64,000 nucleotides of DNA from Paralithodes platypus (GCA_032716605.1 CM064517.1:27673567-27737566); one strand, 5' to 3'. Numbered from the stretch's first letter, positions 10,580 through 22,310 are shown. Translations and numbers: made by a program. The notes: a model not told the origin generated them from the sequence alone.

Positions 10580-10861
10580 GGGTTACAGTTTTCCAGTGGT
10601 GGCATATTGGTATATTTGAGAGTGTTACATCTTGACATCCTTATGGGGTTATACAAAAGGTTATGAAAACTGTATATATATTGGAAAACTGTTTTGATGC
10701 CAGCTTTATCCAGCACGACATATGACGACAATTCTAAGTGGCCTTAATCCTTAGATGCCAATCCTCTCCAATAAAATATAGAGTTGAACAGCCTCCCATG
10801 TCTCCGATGCAGGCACAAGCATAAGCCATAGACGGACTGCAGAGAGTGTGTGTGTATACAG

Positions 10862-10931
<70 letters not shown>

Positions 10932-11192
10932 GGATTATGGATATGCTTTTGAAATGGATAACATGGTTATCAAGTAAGTGGAACAGTTTAGAGGAAATTG
11001 TCTTCGATATAGCCAAAGAGTTACTTTAGATTGAATTGAATTAGACTGAATTAGATACTTTGAATTGGATTAGATTGAATTAGATACTCTGAATTGAGGG
11101 CCCCGCAATAAGACAATACTAATCTCTCACTGGGAAGGGAAATTACAGTGAATGTATGTTAATATAATATAAGGTATTATTTTATATCAAGC
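10580..11192. other. Spacer with (CA)n
   Basis: No gene is visible. (CA)n lies at 10871-10926. A short-period repeat of GAATTAGA/GAATTGAATTAGA lies at about 11028-11095. Confidence 0.6.
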
Positions 11193-11407
11193 TTAGCCCT
11201 TTCAGTATTCAAGGACGCATTATTCTTTTCATTTTGGCTTACATTAGACGGTTTTAATCAGCTTAGGAAGGAATTGTGGAGGTCAGAGGGTTGATTGAGA
11301 TATACTATACTGCTTTGGTTCGCATAGGGCCTTCAGAAACGGAGTAATATCTTCTAACAACAGCCAGCCAATAATGAACAAACAGGTCTTAATGTTGAAA
11401 GGGTTAA
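11193..11407. mobile_element. Family 2 MITE
   Basis: About 215 bp. The left arm contains TTTTGGCTTACATTAGACGG, with matching right-arm sequence CTAACAACAGCCAG. The right end GAAAGGGTTAA is well kept; the left end is TTAGCCCTTTCAGTA. Confidence 0.8.
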
Positions 11408-11569
11408 TATATGTACTAAAGTTTACAAAAAATGCTTATATTCGCGAGAACTACAATTGTTTATTAGTTAATGGAGAGCTTTGAATGTAAGACAAGTAAA
11501 CTGCAGTATCCATATAAATTAACGACCATCTTGTGCAAATAATACAATAATGACTATTAATTAATGCTG

Positions 11570-11955
11570 TGTAGTGCAACATAGTCCTGCTTACAGTACG
11601 TTGGTATATATAGTGCAACATAGTCCTGCTTACAGTACGTCGGTATATATAATGCAACATAGTCCTGCTTACAGTACGTCGGTATATATAGTGCAACATA
11701 GTCCTGCTTACAGTACGTCGGTATGTATAGTGCAACATAGTCCTGCTTACAATACGTCGGTATGTATAGTGCAACATAGTGGCTTACAGTACGTCGGTAT
11801 GTAGCAATAGTCCTGCTTACAGTACGTCGGTATGTATAGTGCAACATAGTCCTGCTTACAGTACGTCGGTATGTATAGTGCAACATAGTCCTGCTTACAG
11901 TACGTCGGTATGTATAGTGCAACATAGTCCTGCTTACAGTATGTTGGTTTATATT
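11570..11955. repeat. 39-bp minisatellite, about 10 copies
   Basis: Core GTGCAACATAGTCCTGCTTA followed by CAGTACGTCGGTATGTATA. Because 39 is a multiple of 3, several frames stay open on both strands. One unit has lost 11 bp near 11800. There is no gene. Confidence 0.95.
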
Positions 11956-12159
11956 ATTGCATTACTTACAAGTATTTGGGTTCATATGCAATTAGAATTT
12001 GTGTTACCATAATCACATTGATATTTTCATAATGCAAATCAAGAGGCTTAGAGTGTATAACTGTTCTAAGCTACATATAATCGTCTGGCAGTACAGCATA
12101 GAGGTGGGCTCAATATAGAACATGTATGTTATGAATGTTTTTTCTCATTAGTATATACA

Positions 12160-12165
12160 CTATAC

Positions 12166-12199
<34 letters not shown>

Positions 12200-12233
12200 A
12201 TATATACAGTATATATATATATATACCGGTATA

Positions 12234-12266
<33 letters not shown>

Positions 12267-12267
12267 C
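12160..12267. repeat. (AT)n and poly(T) tract
   Basis: TATA repeats with CAGTATATA and ACCGGTATATA interruptions, followed by about 28 T. A second short TA run lies near 12370. Confidence 0.95.
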
Positions 12268-12438
12268 TATATTCCAACTTACTTCCTCTCGGGCATAGGC
12301 TGAGAGCCTTAACATTCACCGCTTTACAATGAACAGTGAAGCCCGTGAGGTCTTGTTCCAGTCTATATATATATAGTATTATATACGATAATAATAAATG
12401 AAAGCGCTGCTGTGAGTCTCAGTTATATTAGCTAGCTA

Positions 12439-12677
12439 TGAGTTATAGATGGCACACGGATTTTTTAGTTATAGATGGCACACGGATTTTTTAGTTATAG
12501 ATGGCACACGGATTTTTTAGTTATAGATGGCACACGGATTTTTTAGTTATAGGTGGCACACGGATTTTTTAGTTATAGATGGCACACGGATTTTTTAGTT
12601 ATAGATGGCACACGGATTTTTTAGTTATAGATGGCACACGGATTTTTTAGTTATAGATGGCACACGGATTTTTTAGT
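12439..12677. repeat. 26-bp minisatellite, about 9 copies
   Basis: Unit AGTTATAGATGGCACACGGA followed by six T; one unit has AGGTGG. Confidence 0.96.
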
Positions 12678-12732
12678 GTAGACAGAAAGAACTAAACGTG
12701 CTAGTACTAAGCTTGGCTATTTATTATCATTA

Positions 12733-12742
12733 TTATTACTAT

Positions 12743-12773
<31 letters not shown>
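12733..12773. repeat. (TAG)n microsatellite
   Basis: About 12 TAG units flanked by ATTATTACTA-type sequence. The following 12774-12937 is unique and shows no gene. Confidence 0.95.
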
Positions 12774-12774
<1 letters not shown>

Positions 12775-12937
12775 ATATATGATAATAAACCCGGTGGTCG
12801 TATATGCCAAAAGTTGTTATTAGTGGACCCCATTGAGGCTCTCCAATATTCCCAGTGGCTGGTCAGATTAGCCTCGCCCCCACCATGCTGGCATGACAAT
12901 ATAATTTAGCACGGGCAAAAACACACTTGTCGGGTAT

Positions 12938-13253
12938 AAATCACACACACAGACGAACGTGGAGATACACACAGGTACGTACATACTCGCTCAGATACAC
13001 ACCCACATACACACAGATACACATAAACACACACCCACATACACACAAAGATGCGCTTATACATGCAACTATATACATACTAATACACATACACACACAC
13101 ACATCCTTACCTCCCACACACACACACACCCTTACCTCCCACGCACGCACATACCCGTCCGATAGCAATAACACACACATCGCTTGTGTGTGTGTATGTA
13201 TGTATGTATGTATGTATGTATGTATGTATGTATGTATGTGTGTGTGTGTGTGT
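12938..13253. repeat. CA-rich low complexity plus (TATG)n and (GT)n
   Basis: Degenerate ACACACATACAC sequence to about 13180, then TATG repeats at 13192-13238 and GT repeats up to the SINE. Confidence 0.93.
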
Positions 13254-13731
13254 TTACTCAGTTACTTGTTCGTCAAGGGGAATCCACGCAATGCGAGCTA
13301 AGCTCATTATTATCGCGCCTCCTTAACTGGGAATGTATTGCGTGAAATGCATGTTAAGTGTTTTATGTACTGTTGGAATGGCTGTGGATGTGTGTGTAGT
13401 CTGTATTTTAGCCAATTGGCGACATCGGAAACGAAGGCTTAGGGTTGATCTGTATGGTACCATTCTCACTATAGACGGTACCGTCTCGCCCGAAGGCTTA
13501 GGTAGCCATCAGCTTAGGTGAACCATATGATACCCATCTCGCCTTGTACCATTTTTGCCAACCCAGATGGGACGTCACAACGTCGTCCACTTATTCCAGG
13601 TACCTATTTACAGCTAGGTGAACTGAGGCCAACACATGAAAGGAGACAAGCCCAATTTGTCTCCGCCCGGCCGGGATTGAACCCCCGACCCCTCGTGTGT
13701 GAGACGAGAGCTCTACCTACTAGGCTACGGG

Positions 13732-13733
<2 letters not shown>
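13254..13733 (-). mobile_element. tRNA-derived SINE-like element, copy 2
   Basis: Nearly identical to copy 1. One G is lost just beside the B box (CCGGGATTGAACCC) and one C is lost in CCAACCCAGATGG. (GT)n borders both ends, with about 94 bp at the head side (13734-13827). Confidence 0.75.
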
Positions 13734-13830
<97 letters not shown>

Positions 13831-13974
13831 GGGTCCGCCTTGTCTGATGCCGTGTCCCCCGCTAACGATAATGTATAGAGGCTAAAATAACAGTAAAAAC
13901 TAGTCTCCGTGGGTCCGGGAGTTCTGGTGGTGGTGGTGTGGCCAAATGACTATATGCACCACCTTATTTGCATA

Positions 13975-14158
13975 TTACCTTGAGTGGGGCGGAGGCTGAG
14001 GGAGGGATGAAGAGAGGGTAGGATAGGGAGGGGGAGAGGGCAGGAGAGGGAGGGAGAGAGGGCAGGAGAGGGAGGGAGAGAGGGCAGGAGAGGGAGGGAG
14101 AGAGGGCAGGAGAGGGAGGGAGAGAGGGCAGGAGAGTGAGGGAGAGAGGGCAGGACCA
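13975..14158. repeat. 22-bp purine-rich minisatellite
   Basis: Unit GGGAGGGAGAGAGGGCAGGA followed by GA, about 6 copies, all purine apart from one C per unit. Confidence 0.92.
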
Positions 14159-14425
14159 ATGTCGTCGACACAGGCAAAAAGGTCACTGTGATGACAAATT
14201 ATATGATGAACTAAATATAGAAGTTATATAATGAAATAAATATAGAAATAAAACATATATTATAAACCTTGTTTGACATTGTATGACATTAGAAGGGAAC
14301 ATTTTGGTCTGTTTATTGCAGTGAATACTATCTGTAAATGTGTGTTAAGGTTAGTAGACATAGACAAGTATATTGCATAAGTAGATGGATAGACTGATAG
14401 GCAGGTCGATAGACATAAATAGATC

Positions 14426-14615
<190 letters not shown>

Positions 14616-14714
14616 CTGTTCCAGCTAATATCCCATTAACATGTAGATTAGAGTTTCATCTACCTCAGATCTAACTCTTCTAAGGGAACCAGGGAAAGTA
14701 GAAGGGCGGGGAGG

Positions 14715-14880
14715 GGAGTAGATAGGTAGATGAGTAGATAGGTAGATAAGTAGATAGGTAGATAAGTATATGAGTAGATAGGTAGATGAGTAGATAGGTA
14801 GATGAGTAGATAGGTAGATAAGTAGATGAGTAGATAGGTAGATAAGTAGATAAGTAGATGAGTAGATAGGTATGTAGCAT
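14715..14880. repeat. Short-period GATA-like array
   Basis: Degenerate TAGATAGGTAGATGAG and TAGATAAG units of 8 and 16 bp. Confidence 0.93.
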
Positions 14881-14982
14881 AGTAAGTAGATGGAAGTAGT
14901 ATACAATTAGTAAGTAAGGAAGTAAAGGATTGATTACATGACATGGGTAAGTAGATGAGTAAATAAAGGAAACGGTAGAAAA

Positions 14983-15318
14983 ACAAGGGGAGGTTTTTAG
15001 TTTGGTTCCTAGATATCCATCAAGCTTAAGATTACACCCCCTTGAGCCCCTTTCAAGATAAATTTGTACATATTTCGGTAGAAAAATGTCCCGGCTGAAA
15101 GCCGGTTCCTCTTAAATTACAGGCTCGCTATCGCTCGCCAGGATAAAATCGACACCTAAATTGCACGAAAGGTCTTAAAATTGACAGAAATGGGTTGAAA
15201 GGTCTTAAAATCATCAAAATAATGGGGCGAACGTCTTAAAATTAGAAAAGCAATGGAGCTAAACATGAGGGAGAAAGGAGTCAAGAAAAAACTCCCTCAA
15301 GTGGAAATCTCCCCTTAA
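14983..15318 (+). mobile_element. Family 1 MITE, variant A, with compensated hairpin
   Basis: The left end has ACAAGGGGAGG (TTAA lost); the right end is CTCCCCTTAA. Its hairpin is CCGGCTGAAAGCCGG, grouping it with 7129-7464 and 33971-34303. Confidence 0.88.
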
Positions 15319-15924
15319 GCAAGTAGATGGGGATATAAGTGTGACGAATTATTATTATATTTCTATTCTTTCAAAGATATAATATTTAAGTTACTTATTG
15401 GAATAAAATCGTATGAAGGTAGCTAGCATATAACATAATTATATTAGCGTCATCTAATTAAACGGATTAACGTGAATCAAATTACAGAATGCAACGTGAT
15501 CAGTAACGCATATTATACAAATGATTAGCTACCAACAGATCTTATTGAGTTTTGATAATTATGGTCTCGCGAAGTGGAGGGGGTAAAAAAGAAAACGGAC
15601 ACAGATATAGCACAACGGAGGGGACACTGCAAGAAAAGCTAGAGGGTCGCCTGACTGCCATCCCAAGAGAGGCCAGATATAATTCCGTGTCGTGCAGGGT
15701 AAAAATCACCCTCTTGAGACGTGCATGTAGTGGTTCTGGTAGTGGTGGTCATGGTGGTTGTGAGGGTGGTGGTAAGGGTAGTGGAGATGGTAGCCAATCA
15801 TTCAAATAATTGGATTTCGTAGATTAACTACATATTAAAATAATAGTTTACATGATACTGAGCAATCTTTACAGTTACTATAGTAGCGTATTCAAGTGTA
15901 AAGTATTGGTAGTTGTGGCGTTGG
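15319..15924. other. AT-rich spacer
   Basis: Nothing recognised. The short frame at 15552-15809 ends in a GGT-rich low-complexity tail and resembles no known family. Confidence 0.5.
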
Positions 15925-16130
15925 TAGTGTTGGTGGTAGGGGATGTTGTGATGGTGGTGGTAGGGGATGTTGTGATGGTGGTGGTAGGGGATGTTGTGAT
16001 GGTGGTGGTAGGGGATGTTGTGATGGTGGTGGTAGGGGATGTTGTGATGGTGGTAGGGGTGATGGTGGTGGTAGGGCTGGTGGTGATGGTGGTGATGGTG
16101 GTGGTAAGAGTGGTTGTGATTATGGTAGTG
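15925..16130. repeat. 24-bp GGT-rich minisatellite
   Basis: Unit GATGGTGGTGGTAGGGGATG followed by TTGT, about 5 copies, then irregular GGTGAT. The triplet period keeps frames open on both strands, so the Val-rich and His-rich frames are not genes. Confidence 0.93.
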
Positions 16131-16639
16131 GTGGTGAAATATTGTTCCTCCACCAAAACAAAATATACTACGACAAATGATTATACACCAAAAGCCCGAA
16201 AACAAATGCTCGAATTGTTAAAACAAAATGCATTACCCACTTTTTACGTGCACCAGTGTTGTTCAAGACATGTTTGGTATTGCCTATCCGAATATAACGG
16301 GGTATATCTCTCCCCTAGCCTCCGTATACCTCCACCCATCACCGCTTCAATAATATTACCCACATCGTCCACAGTCATTCCAGTTAATTAGCTTCAGTGC
16401 CTGGATTTGGCTTTCATCTTGCGTTCTTTTGTGCACCCAATATATCGAGCCAAATATTGCTTCCATGTGTATTTTTTATGTTCACCGATATATTATCAGT
16501 ATTATTACTATTATTATTATTATTATTATTATTATTGTCATTATCATTAGTATTATTGTTATTATTATTATTATTGTTTTAGGCTATAAAGAAAACGATG
16601 ATACATACAAGTTAAAATATGATACATATAAATATATAT

Positions 16640-16677
<38 letters not shown>

Positions 16678-17019
16678 TGAGTTGTGGGGGAGGATAAGGA
16701 GGTTAGCCTATGTAAAGGAGGGGAGGACATTGAGGGATATGGAGACTGATGGGAAGTATAAATCTCATCAACCACCCTATGTAGACACGCGTATACATAC
16801 ATGCATATATAGAAAAACACACACACACACACACACACACACAATCACATACATAGATACAAAAGAACACGCACACAATCGCATACATAGATACAAAACA
16901 ACACACACATCACTTAAATAAATACATAAGCACGCGAACACAGTCACTTACATAGATAAATAAGCACATGAACAGAATCTTACACGTATACACAAAAACA
17001 CACACATACAACCACATAT
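16131..17019. repeat. (ATT)n, (TA)n and CA-rich tracts in unique sequence
   Basis: ATT repeats with interruptions at about 16500-16580, TA repeats at 16640-16675, CA repeats at 16818-16842, and degenerate ACACAC sequence to 17015. There is no gene. Confidence 0.85.
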
Positions 17020-17480
17020 ACAGTATATACGTATGCACCAAGCACCTCACCCTACCCAACCCACCACAAACCACCACATATACACCATCATAACATAATG
17101 TACACCCGCCCAAACACAAATGCGGAGGCCCCCCACACACACACCCACTTCCCCCCACAAAGAAAGGAAGGAGGAAAGTTACCTTCACTCACAACACACA
17201 CAACTCTAACTCAATAACTAAAGGGGAAGAGAAAGCAATCACTCGCATTAGCTATCAAAGGAAGGAGGATAAACGATAGTATTCAACTTAGAAAGGAATT
17301 GTGGAGTCAGAGAGTTAATGGGAACAAGTCGGAAGAAAGAGATGGGGAAAGGAAGGAGGAGAGATTGTTACCCAAATGGGTCCTTGAAGACTGCAAGAAA
17401 GTTTTCCTTTTTAAGATGAAAGAAAAGTTGGGGGCATTGGCCCGGGGTTGCAAGCCCATGGGTTGTTGATCCGAAACGAT
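17020..17480 (+). other. Condensed, rearranged copy of 27590-28262
   Basis: Blocks matching the later locus occur in the same order with pieces missing: ACCATCATAACATAATGTAC, CCTTCACTCAC..ACAACTC, AAGCAATCACTCGCATTAGC, AACGATAGTATTCAACTTAG, GGGTCCTTGAAGACTGCAAG, and GGGGGCATTGGCCCGGGGTT. Foreign purine-rich pieces (GAAAGGAAGGAGG) are interspersed. Either an unusual rearrangement or a mis-assembly. Confidence 0.7.
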
Positions 17481-17583
17481 GGGATGGATGATTTCTAAAG
17501 CGGTATACAAATGAGAATAGGAAGCGGATAGGTGGATAACATTACATAGATAACGAAGACGAATGAAGCCGGTTAACATTACC

Positions 17584-17640
17584 ATATTGAAGGGAGGTTT
17601 TGAGTGTTTTTCTTGACTCCCTTCTCCCTCAGGTCGTAAA
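17584..17640 (-). mobile_element. Family 1 MITE end fragment
   Basis: TTGAAGGGAGGTTTTGAGTG then TTTTTCTTGACTCCCTTCTC and CCTCAGG, a hybrid-looking terminal fragment that stops abruptly. Confidence 0.5.
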
Positions 17641-17654
17641 GGGAAAAAACGTGG

Positions 17655-17875
17655 GATAGAAAACCGACCAATACATAAATAATAAATAAATATATAAACC
17701 GACCAATAAATAAATAATAAATAAATATATAAACCGACCAATAAATAAATAATAAATAAATATATAAACCGACCAATAAATAAATAATAAATAAGGAAAG
17801 ACATGGGATAGATGGTGGATAGGTGGGGTAAAAGTATATAAACCGACCAATAAATAAATAATAAATAAATATATA
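17655..17875. repeat. 35-bp minisatellite, disrupted
   Basis: The same AAACCGACCAATAAATAAAT unit as in 21405-21675, about 5 copies. It is broken at 17786-17838 by a piece of the 42-bp array that properly begins near 18010. It is followed by GATGGCGTGGGTGAAGTAAT, also found at 21710. Confidence 0.9.
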
Positions 17876-18009
17876 TAGATGGTGGATTAATGATGGCGTG
17901 GGTGAAGTAATGTGCGGTGGTATCGACTGGAAGACAGGAATTTAGGGCCAGTTTTGGGAGCAGAATATTGTTTTTTTTTATGATAAACTGCGGGAGTCAC
18001 ACAAGTTAA
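17876..18009 (+). other. Copy of 21705-21880, including a family 2 end
   Basis: GTGCGGTGGTATCGACT, AGGAATTTAGGGCCAGTTTT and GTTAACCCCTTCTGTACCAG match the later locus. It lacks 44 bp present there and is cut at the family 2 terminus. Confidence 0.75.
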
Positions 18010-19240
18010 CCCCTTCTGTACCAGGACATGGGATAGATGGTGGATAGGTGGGGTAAAGAAGGGAAAGACAAATATAAAAATATGTTTCTACACTACGCAC
18101 TATTCAAGGCATGGGATAGTACAGCACAGAAGAGCAAAAACCAAACACATGGGATAGAAGGTGGATAGGTGGGGTGAAGAAGGGAAAGACATGGGATAGA
18201 AGGTGGATAGGTGGGGTAAAGAAGGGAAAGACATGGGATAGAAGGTGGATAGGTGGGGTAAGAAGGGAAAGGCATGGGAATGAGTGATAGGTGGGGTGAA
18301 AAAGGGAAAGATATGGGATAGAAGGTGGATAGGTGGGGTGAAAAAGGGAAAGATATGGGATAGAAGGTGGATAGGTGGGGTAAAGAAGGGAAAGACATGG
18401 GATAGATGGTGGATAGGTGGGGTAAAGAAGGGAAAGGCATGGGATAGAAGGTGGATAGGTGGGGTAAGAAGGGAAAGACATGGGATAGAAGGTGGATAGG
18501 TGGGGTGAAGAAGGGAAAGACATGGGATAGAAGGTGGATAGTGGTAAGAAGGGAAAGACATGGGATAGAAGGTGGATAGGTGGGGTAAAGAAGGGAAAGA
18601 CATGGGATAGATGGTGGATAGGTGGGGTAAAGAAGGGAAAGGCATGGGATAGATGGTGGATAGGTGGGGTAAAGAAGGGAAAGGCATGGGATAGAAGGTG
18701 GATAGGTGGGGTGAAGAAGGGAAAACCATGGGATAGAAGGTGGATAGGTGGGGTGAAAAAGGGAAAGATATGGGATAGAAGGTGGATAGGTGGGGTGAAA
18801 AAGGGAAAGACATGGGATAGAAGGTGGAAAGGTGTAAAGAAATAAGACATGGGTAGATGGATAGGTGGGGTAAAGAAGGGAAAGACATGGGATAGATGGT
18901 GGATAGGTGGGGTAAAGAAGGGAAAGACATGGGATAGAAGGTGGATAGGTGGGGTAAAGAAGGGAAAGACATGGGATAGATGGTGGATATGAAAAGGGAA
19001 AGACATGGGATAGAAGGTGGATAGGTGGGGTAAGAAGGGAAAGGCATGGGATAGAAGGTGGATAGGTGGGGTAAGAAGGGAAAGGCATGGGATAGAAGGT
19101 GGATCATGGACGGAGGGAAAGACATTGGGATAGAAGGTGGATATGGGGTTAAGAAGGGAAAGACCAGGGATAGAAGGTGTCTAGTAAATAATAAAGGCAT
19201 GGGATAGAAGGTGGATAGGTGGGGTGAAGACTTCAGATGA
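18010..19240. repeat. 42-bp minisatellite, about 29 copies, error-rich
   Basis: Core CATGGGATAGAAGGTGGATA followed by GGTGGGGTAAAGAAGGGAAAGA. Many units have 1-5 base deletions, and 18075-18145 holds a family 3 fragment. Because 42 is a multiple of 3, three minus-strand frames of about 300-366 codons stay open. They consist only of PPIHLLSH-type repeats and are not genes. Confidence 0.95.
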
Positions 19241-19734
19241 AAAGAACAGTTATCAATAAATTAGAAGTTTGAAATGAAAGTGATGGACGATAATGAAGCA
19301 GGCGAAATCGAGGATACCGGTAAGGGGGAAGAACATTAGAATAAAATCAGACAATAATAGAAGAAATTAGACAATAATAGAAGAAATTAGACAATAATAG
19401 AAGAAATTAAACGGAGCCAACATTATATAGAAGAATATTGATTAAGTTACATCGATGAATCAGGGAAGGAAATTTAAGGGATAAAAATACAGGAAAACAA
19501 ATGAAGAAAGCTAAATTTACACACACAAAGGTAATCTGGTCTTGTGGATTCATCACAAGAGAAAAAAGGAAAAGGTAGAAAGTAAAAAAGATAAACTAAA
19601 AGCGATTGCATTAGTGTAATGAAGGACTAGAAGAGCGAAAACACCAAGGTAAAAATGATGATTGAAAAAGAGGCAGGAGAGGAAACGATGTGATCTACTT
19701 AAAGGCATTGAGTGAAATTCCTAAAAGCCGAGTG
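19241..19734. other. AT-rich spacer
   Basis: No gene is visible. A short repeat of AGACAATAATAGAAGAAATT occurs 3 times at about 19348-19408. Confidence 0.55.
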
Positions 19735-19873
19735 ATAGCTGGGACATGACTTATTATTAGCGCGACCGTCGCGACGTACATATCATACGATGTAAGAGAT
19801 AGAGAGAGAGAGCGAGAGAGAGAGAGAGACAGAGATAGAAGAGAGAGAGATAGAGAGAAGAGTGAGAGGGAGA

Positions 19874-19915
<42 letters not shown>

Positions 19916-19916
19916 G

Positions 19917-19962
<46 letters not shown>

Positions 19963-19979
19963 ATAGACTGTTTATACAC

Positions 19980-20044
<65 letters not shown>

Positions 20045-20153
20045 TAACTTGTGTACGTACTTCCCCCGCAGCCTTTCCGACAAGGGGGTACCTTCACCTA
20101 TATAGGAATGAAGTCCACAACAGTCTATAGTAAACATAACTTGTAGTAAATCA
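19735..20153. repeat. Family 3 pieces split by long (GA)n
   Basis: GCTGGGACATGACTTATTA at 19737 and TATAGGAATGAAGTCCAC at about 20100 are adjacent blocks at 22265-22400. Here they are separated by about 250 bp of GA-rich repeat (19796-20041). Confidence 0.75.
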
Positions 20154-20262
20154 TTTTGGCTCGAACGTCCCTTGATTTTGGCCCTGTCACTCTTTCAACT
20201 ATGGGGGAGGCACTCGCTATAGGCAGTTATGCCTTTTGCCTCCCTCAATCACATAGAAAAAA
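20154..20262 (+). repeat. Dispersed repeat paired with 8079-8184
   Basis: Contains TTGATTTTGGCCCTGTCACT and GGGGGAGGCACTCGCTATAG, ending at CACATAG followed by a poly(A) run of about 20. An A tail at this point is compatible with a retroposon 3' end. Confidence 0.6.
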
Positions 20263-20379
20263 AAAAAAAAAAAAAAAAACGCCTTTAGATCATAAAACAA
20301 ATAATAAAAAAAAAAAATCAAAAACAAATAAATAATTAAAATATTAAAAGTATACAAATATGTATGTATGTACGTATGT

Positions 20380-20825
20380 TATTTTGTATGTATGTATGTA
20401 CGTATGTTGTATATATACTGTACTCGATGAGTACAGTAGTGTAGATGGAAAGGTAGGTGGGCTAAGTGCAGATAGACAGGTGTACAGTAGTGTAGATGGA
20501 AAGGTAGAGAGAAATCCACGAGAGTCGAAGTGCAGATAGACAGGTGTACAGTAGTGTCCAGGAGGGTATACACCGCATTTTGAATTTCCTCCCCTAACGT
20601 GGGCTAAGTGCAGATAGACAGGTGTACAGTAGTGTAGATGGGCTAAGTGCAGATAGACAGGTTATGATGGAAAGGTAGGTGGGCTAGTGCAGATAGACAG
20701 GTGTACAGTAGTGTGATGGAAAGGTAGGTGGGCTAAGTGCAGATAGACAGGTGTACAGTAGTGTTGATGGATAGGTAGGGGGCTAAGTGCAGATAGCAGG
20801 TGTACAGTAGTTGATGGTTAATTGT
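20380..20825. repeat. 51-bp minisatellite, degraded copy
   Basis: The same unit as 22540-23370 but with many deletions (GGCTAGTGC, GTAGTTGATGG), preceded by the same TATG repeats and TATATACTGTACTC. It reads like an error-prone duplicate of the later array. Confidence 0.9.
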
Positions 20826-20895
20826 ATGTGTGGTGTGTTGTGGTGGTGTGTGTGTGTGGGGGTGTGTTTTTTTTTTTAGTGTATTGTGTGTGTGT

Positions 20896-20954
<59 letters not shown>

Positions 20955-21074
20955 AACGTGGTAGCCATCAGCTTAGGTGAACCATATGATACAGTTGGTT
21001 GGTTGGTTGGTGGGGGGGGGGGGGGGTCACTTAGTTGATTGGGGAGCAGGAGAGGCCATATTTGGTAATGGATA
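20826..21074. repeat. Irregular (GT)n with SINE fragment
   Basis: Imperfect GT-rich sequence to 20952, then GTAGCCATCAGCTTAGGTGA at 20961-20991, a fragment of the SINE body, then (GGTT)n and a G tract at 21011-21026. Confidence 0.85.
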
Positions 21075-21695
21075 GTGCCTTTAGGGGGAGATGTTTGGCT
21101 TTTTCTGCCCCCCCCCCCCCCCCCCCCTTCTTCCTCTTGTTTAGTCCCATCAGTTATCAGATGTTAAGACGTTCGCTCCATTAGTTTGGTGATTTTAAGA
21201 CATTTCACCCCAATTCTTTGTCAATATTAAGAGCATTCGTGCCATTTGGGTGTCGATTTGTTCCTGGTGACCGATAGCGAGCCTATAAAACAAGAGGAAC
21301 CGACCTTCGGCCGGGAATTTTTTCTACCGAAATATGTACACATTTATCCACAAGGGATATTTATCCTTGGGGACGTTTTTTTAAGCTTGATAAGAGGTGT
21401 AAGGAGGAAAAAATATATATAAATAAATATATAAACCGACCAATAAATAAATAATAAATAAATATATAAACCGACCAATAAATAAATAATAAATAAATAT
21501 ATAAACCGACCAATAAATAAATAATAAATAAATATATAAACCGACCAATAAATATATAAACCGACCAATAAATATATAATAAATAAATATATAAACCGAC
21601 CAATAAATAAATAATAAATAAATATATAAACCGACCAATAAATAAATAATATATAAATATATAAACCGACCAATAAATAAAGCCTTACCCCCTTT
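21075..21695 (-). mobile_element. Family 1 MITE, variant B, enlarged by an internal array
   Basis: The left end TTTAGGGGGAGATGTTTGGC is followed by a C tract, the iterons, GTGACCGATAGCGAGCC, CGACCTTCGGCCGG and AAGCTTGATAAGAGG. The right end CCTTACCCCCTTTAA lies only after about 265 bp of a 35-bp tandem array. Without the array the copy would be about 350 bp, the normal length. Confidence 0.82.
21405..21675. repeat. 35-bp minisatellite inside a family 1 copy, about 7-8 copies
   Basis: Unit AAACCGACCAATAAATAAAT plus AATAAATAAATATAT. Intact B copies carry AATAAATGTATGGACCAAAAACCAAGC at the same place (42705-42735), so the unit appears to derive from element sequence. Confidence 0.93.
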
Positions 21696-21860
21696 AAGTA
21701 GACGTAATGATGGCGTGGGTGAAGTAATGTGCGGTGGTATCGACTTGGGTAATACACATACAGTATGTATCCTCATGTACAATCGTAGACAGGAATTTAG
21801 GGCCAGTTTTGGGAGCAGAATATTGTTTTTTTTTATGATAAACTGCGGGAGTCACACAAG

Positions 21861-22075
21861 TTAACCCCTTCTGTACCAGGGACGTCCTTTTCATCGTATT
21901 CTGGCAACTATTAGATGATTATATTAAGCTTAGCCAGGACATCTAGCAATGGAGAGGCTACAGACGGTCTCATTTCATCCTTATAGCAACCACAGATCCT
22001 TCCTAAGCTGAATACAATCGTCAAATCGTTGCCAGAACGTGACGAAGAGGACGTCACCGGTACAGAAGGGGTTAA
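21861..22075. mobile_element. Family 2 MITE (type copy)
   Basis: 215 bp from TTAACCCCTTCTGTACC to CCGGTACAGAAGGGGTTAA. Inner inverted arms are also clear: TTCTGGCAACTATTAGATGA pairs with the TCGTCAAATCGTTGCCAGAA side, and TTAAGCTTAG with CTAAGCTGAA, so almost the whole element can fold back. TTAA ends followed by CCC are typical of piggyBac-group non-autonomous elements. There is no ORF. Confidence 0.88.
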
Positions 22076-22125
22076 TTATCACCATCTTGTTCAGTCGCTC
22101 TAATAAGTCATGTGTCGGCACCAAC

Positions 22126-22310
22126 TATGTTTTGATCCATAATTGGTATCAGCAATATCTAAGCTTCATTTCTTCCTATCGAGTGAAATATAAAAACATG
22201 TTTCTACACTATTCAACATCTGACCGACATTAATACAGCACAGAAGAGCAAACCAAACGTAATGATAGCTGGGACATGACTTATTAGCGCGACCGTACAT
22301 ATCATACGAT
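22126..22310 (+). repeat. Dispersed repeat, family 3
   Basis: Best copy of the segment with TTTTGATCCATAATTGGTAT, TTAATACAGCACAGAAGAGC and ACTTATTAGCGCGACCGTAC. The following AATGAAGTCCACGAACAGTC block also recurs near 20105. Confidence 0.6.

Noticed and set aside
18093..19200. Three minus-strand frames of 300-366 codons
   Set aside because: They are frame shadows of the 42-bp array; the same PPIHLLSH-type phrases appear in each frame and switch at indels.
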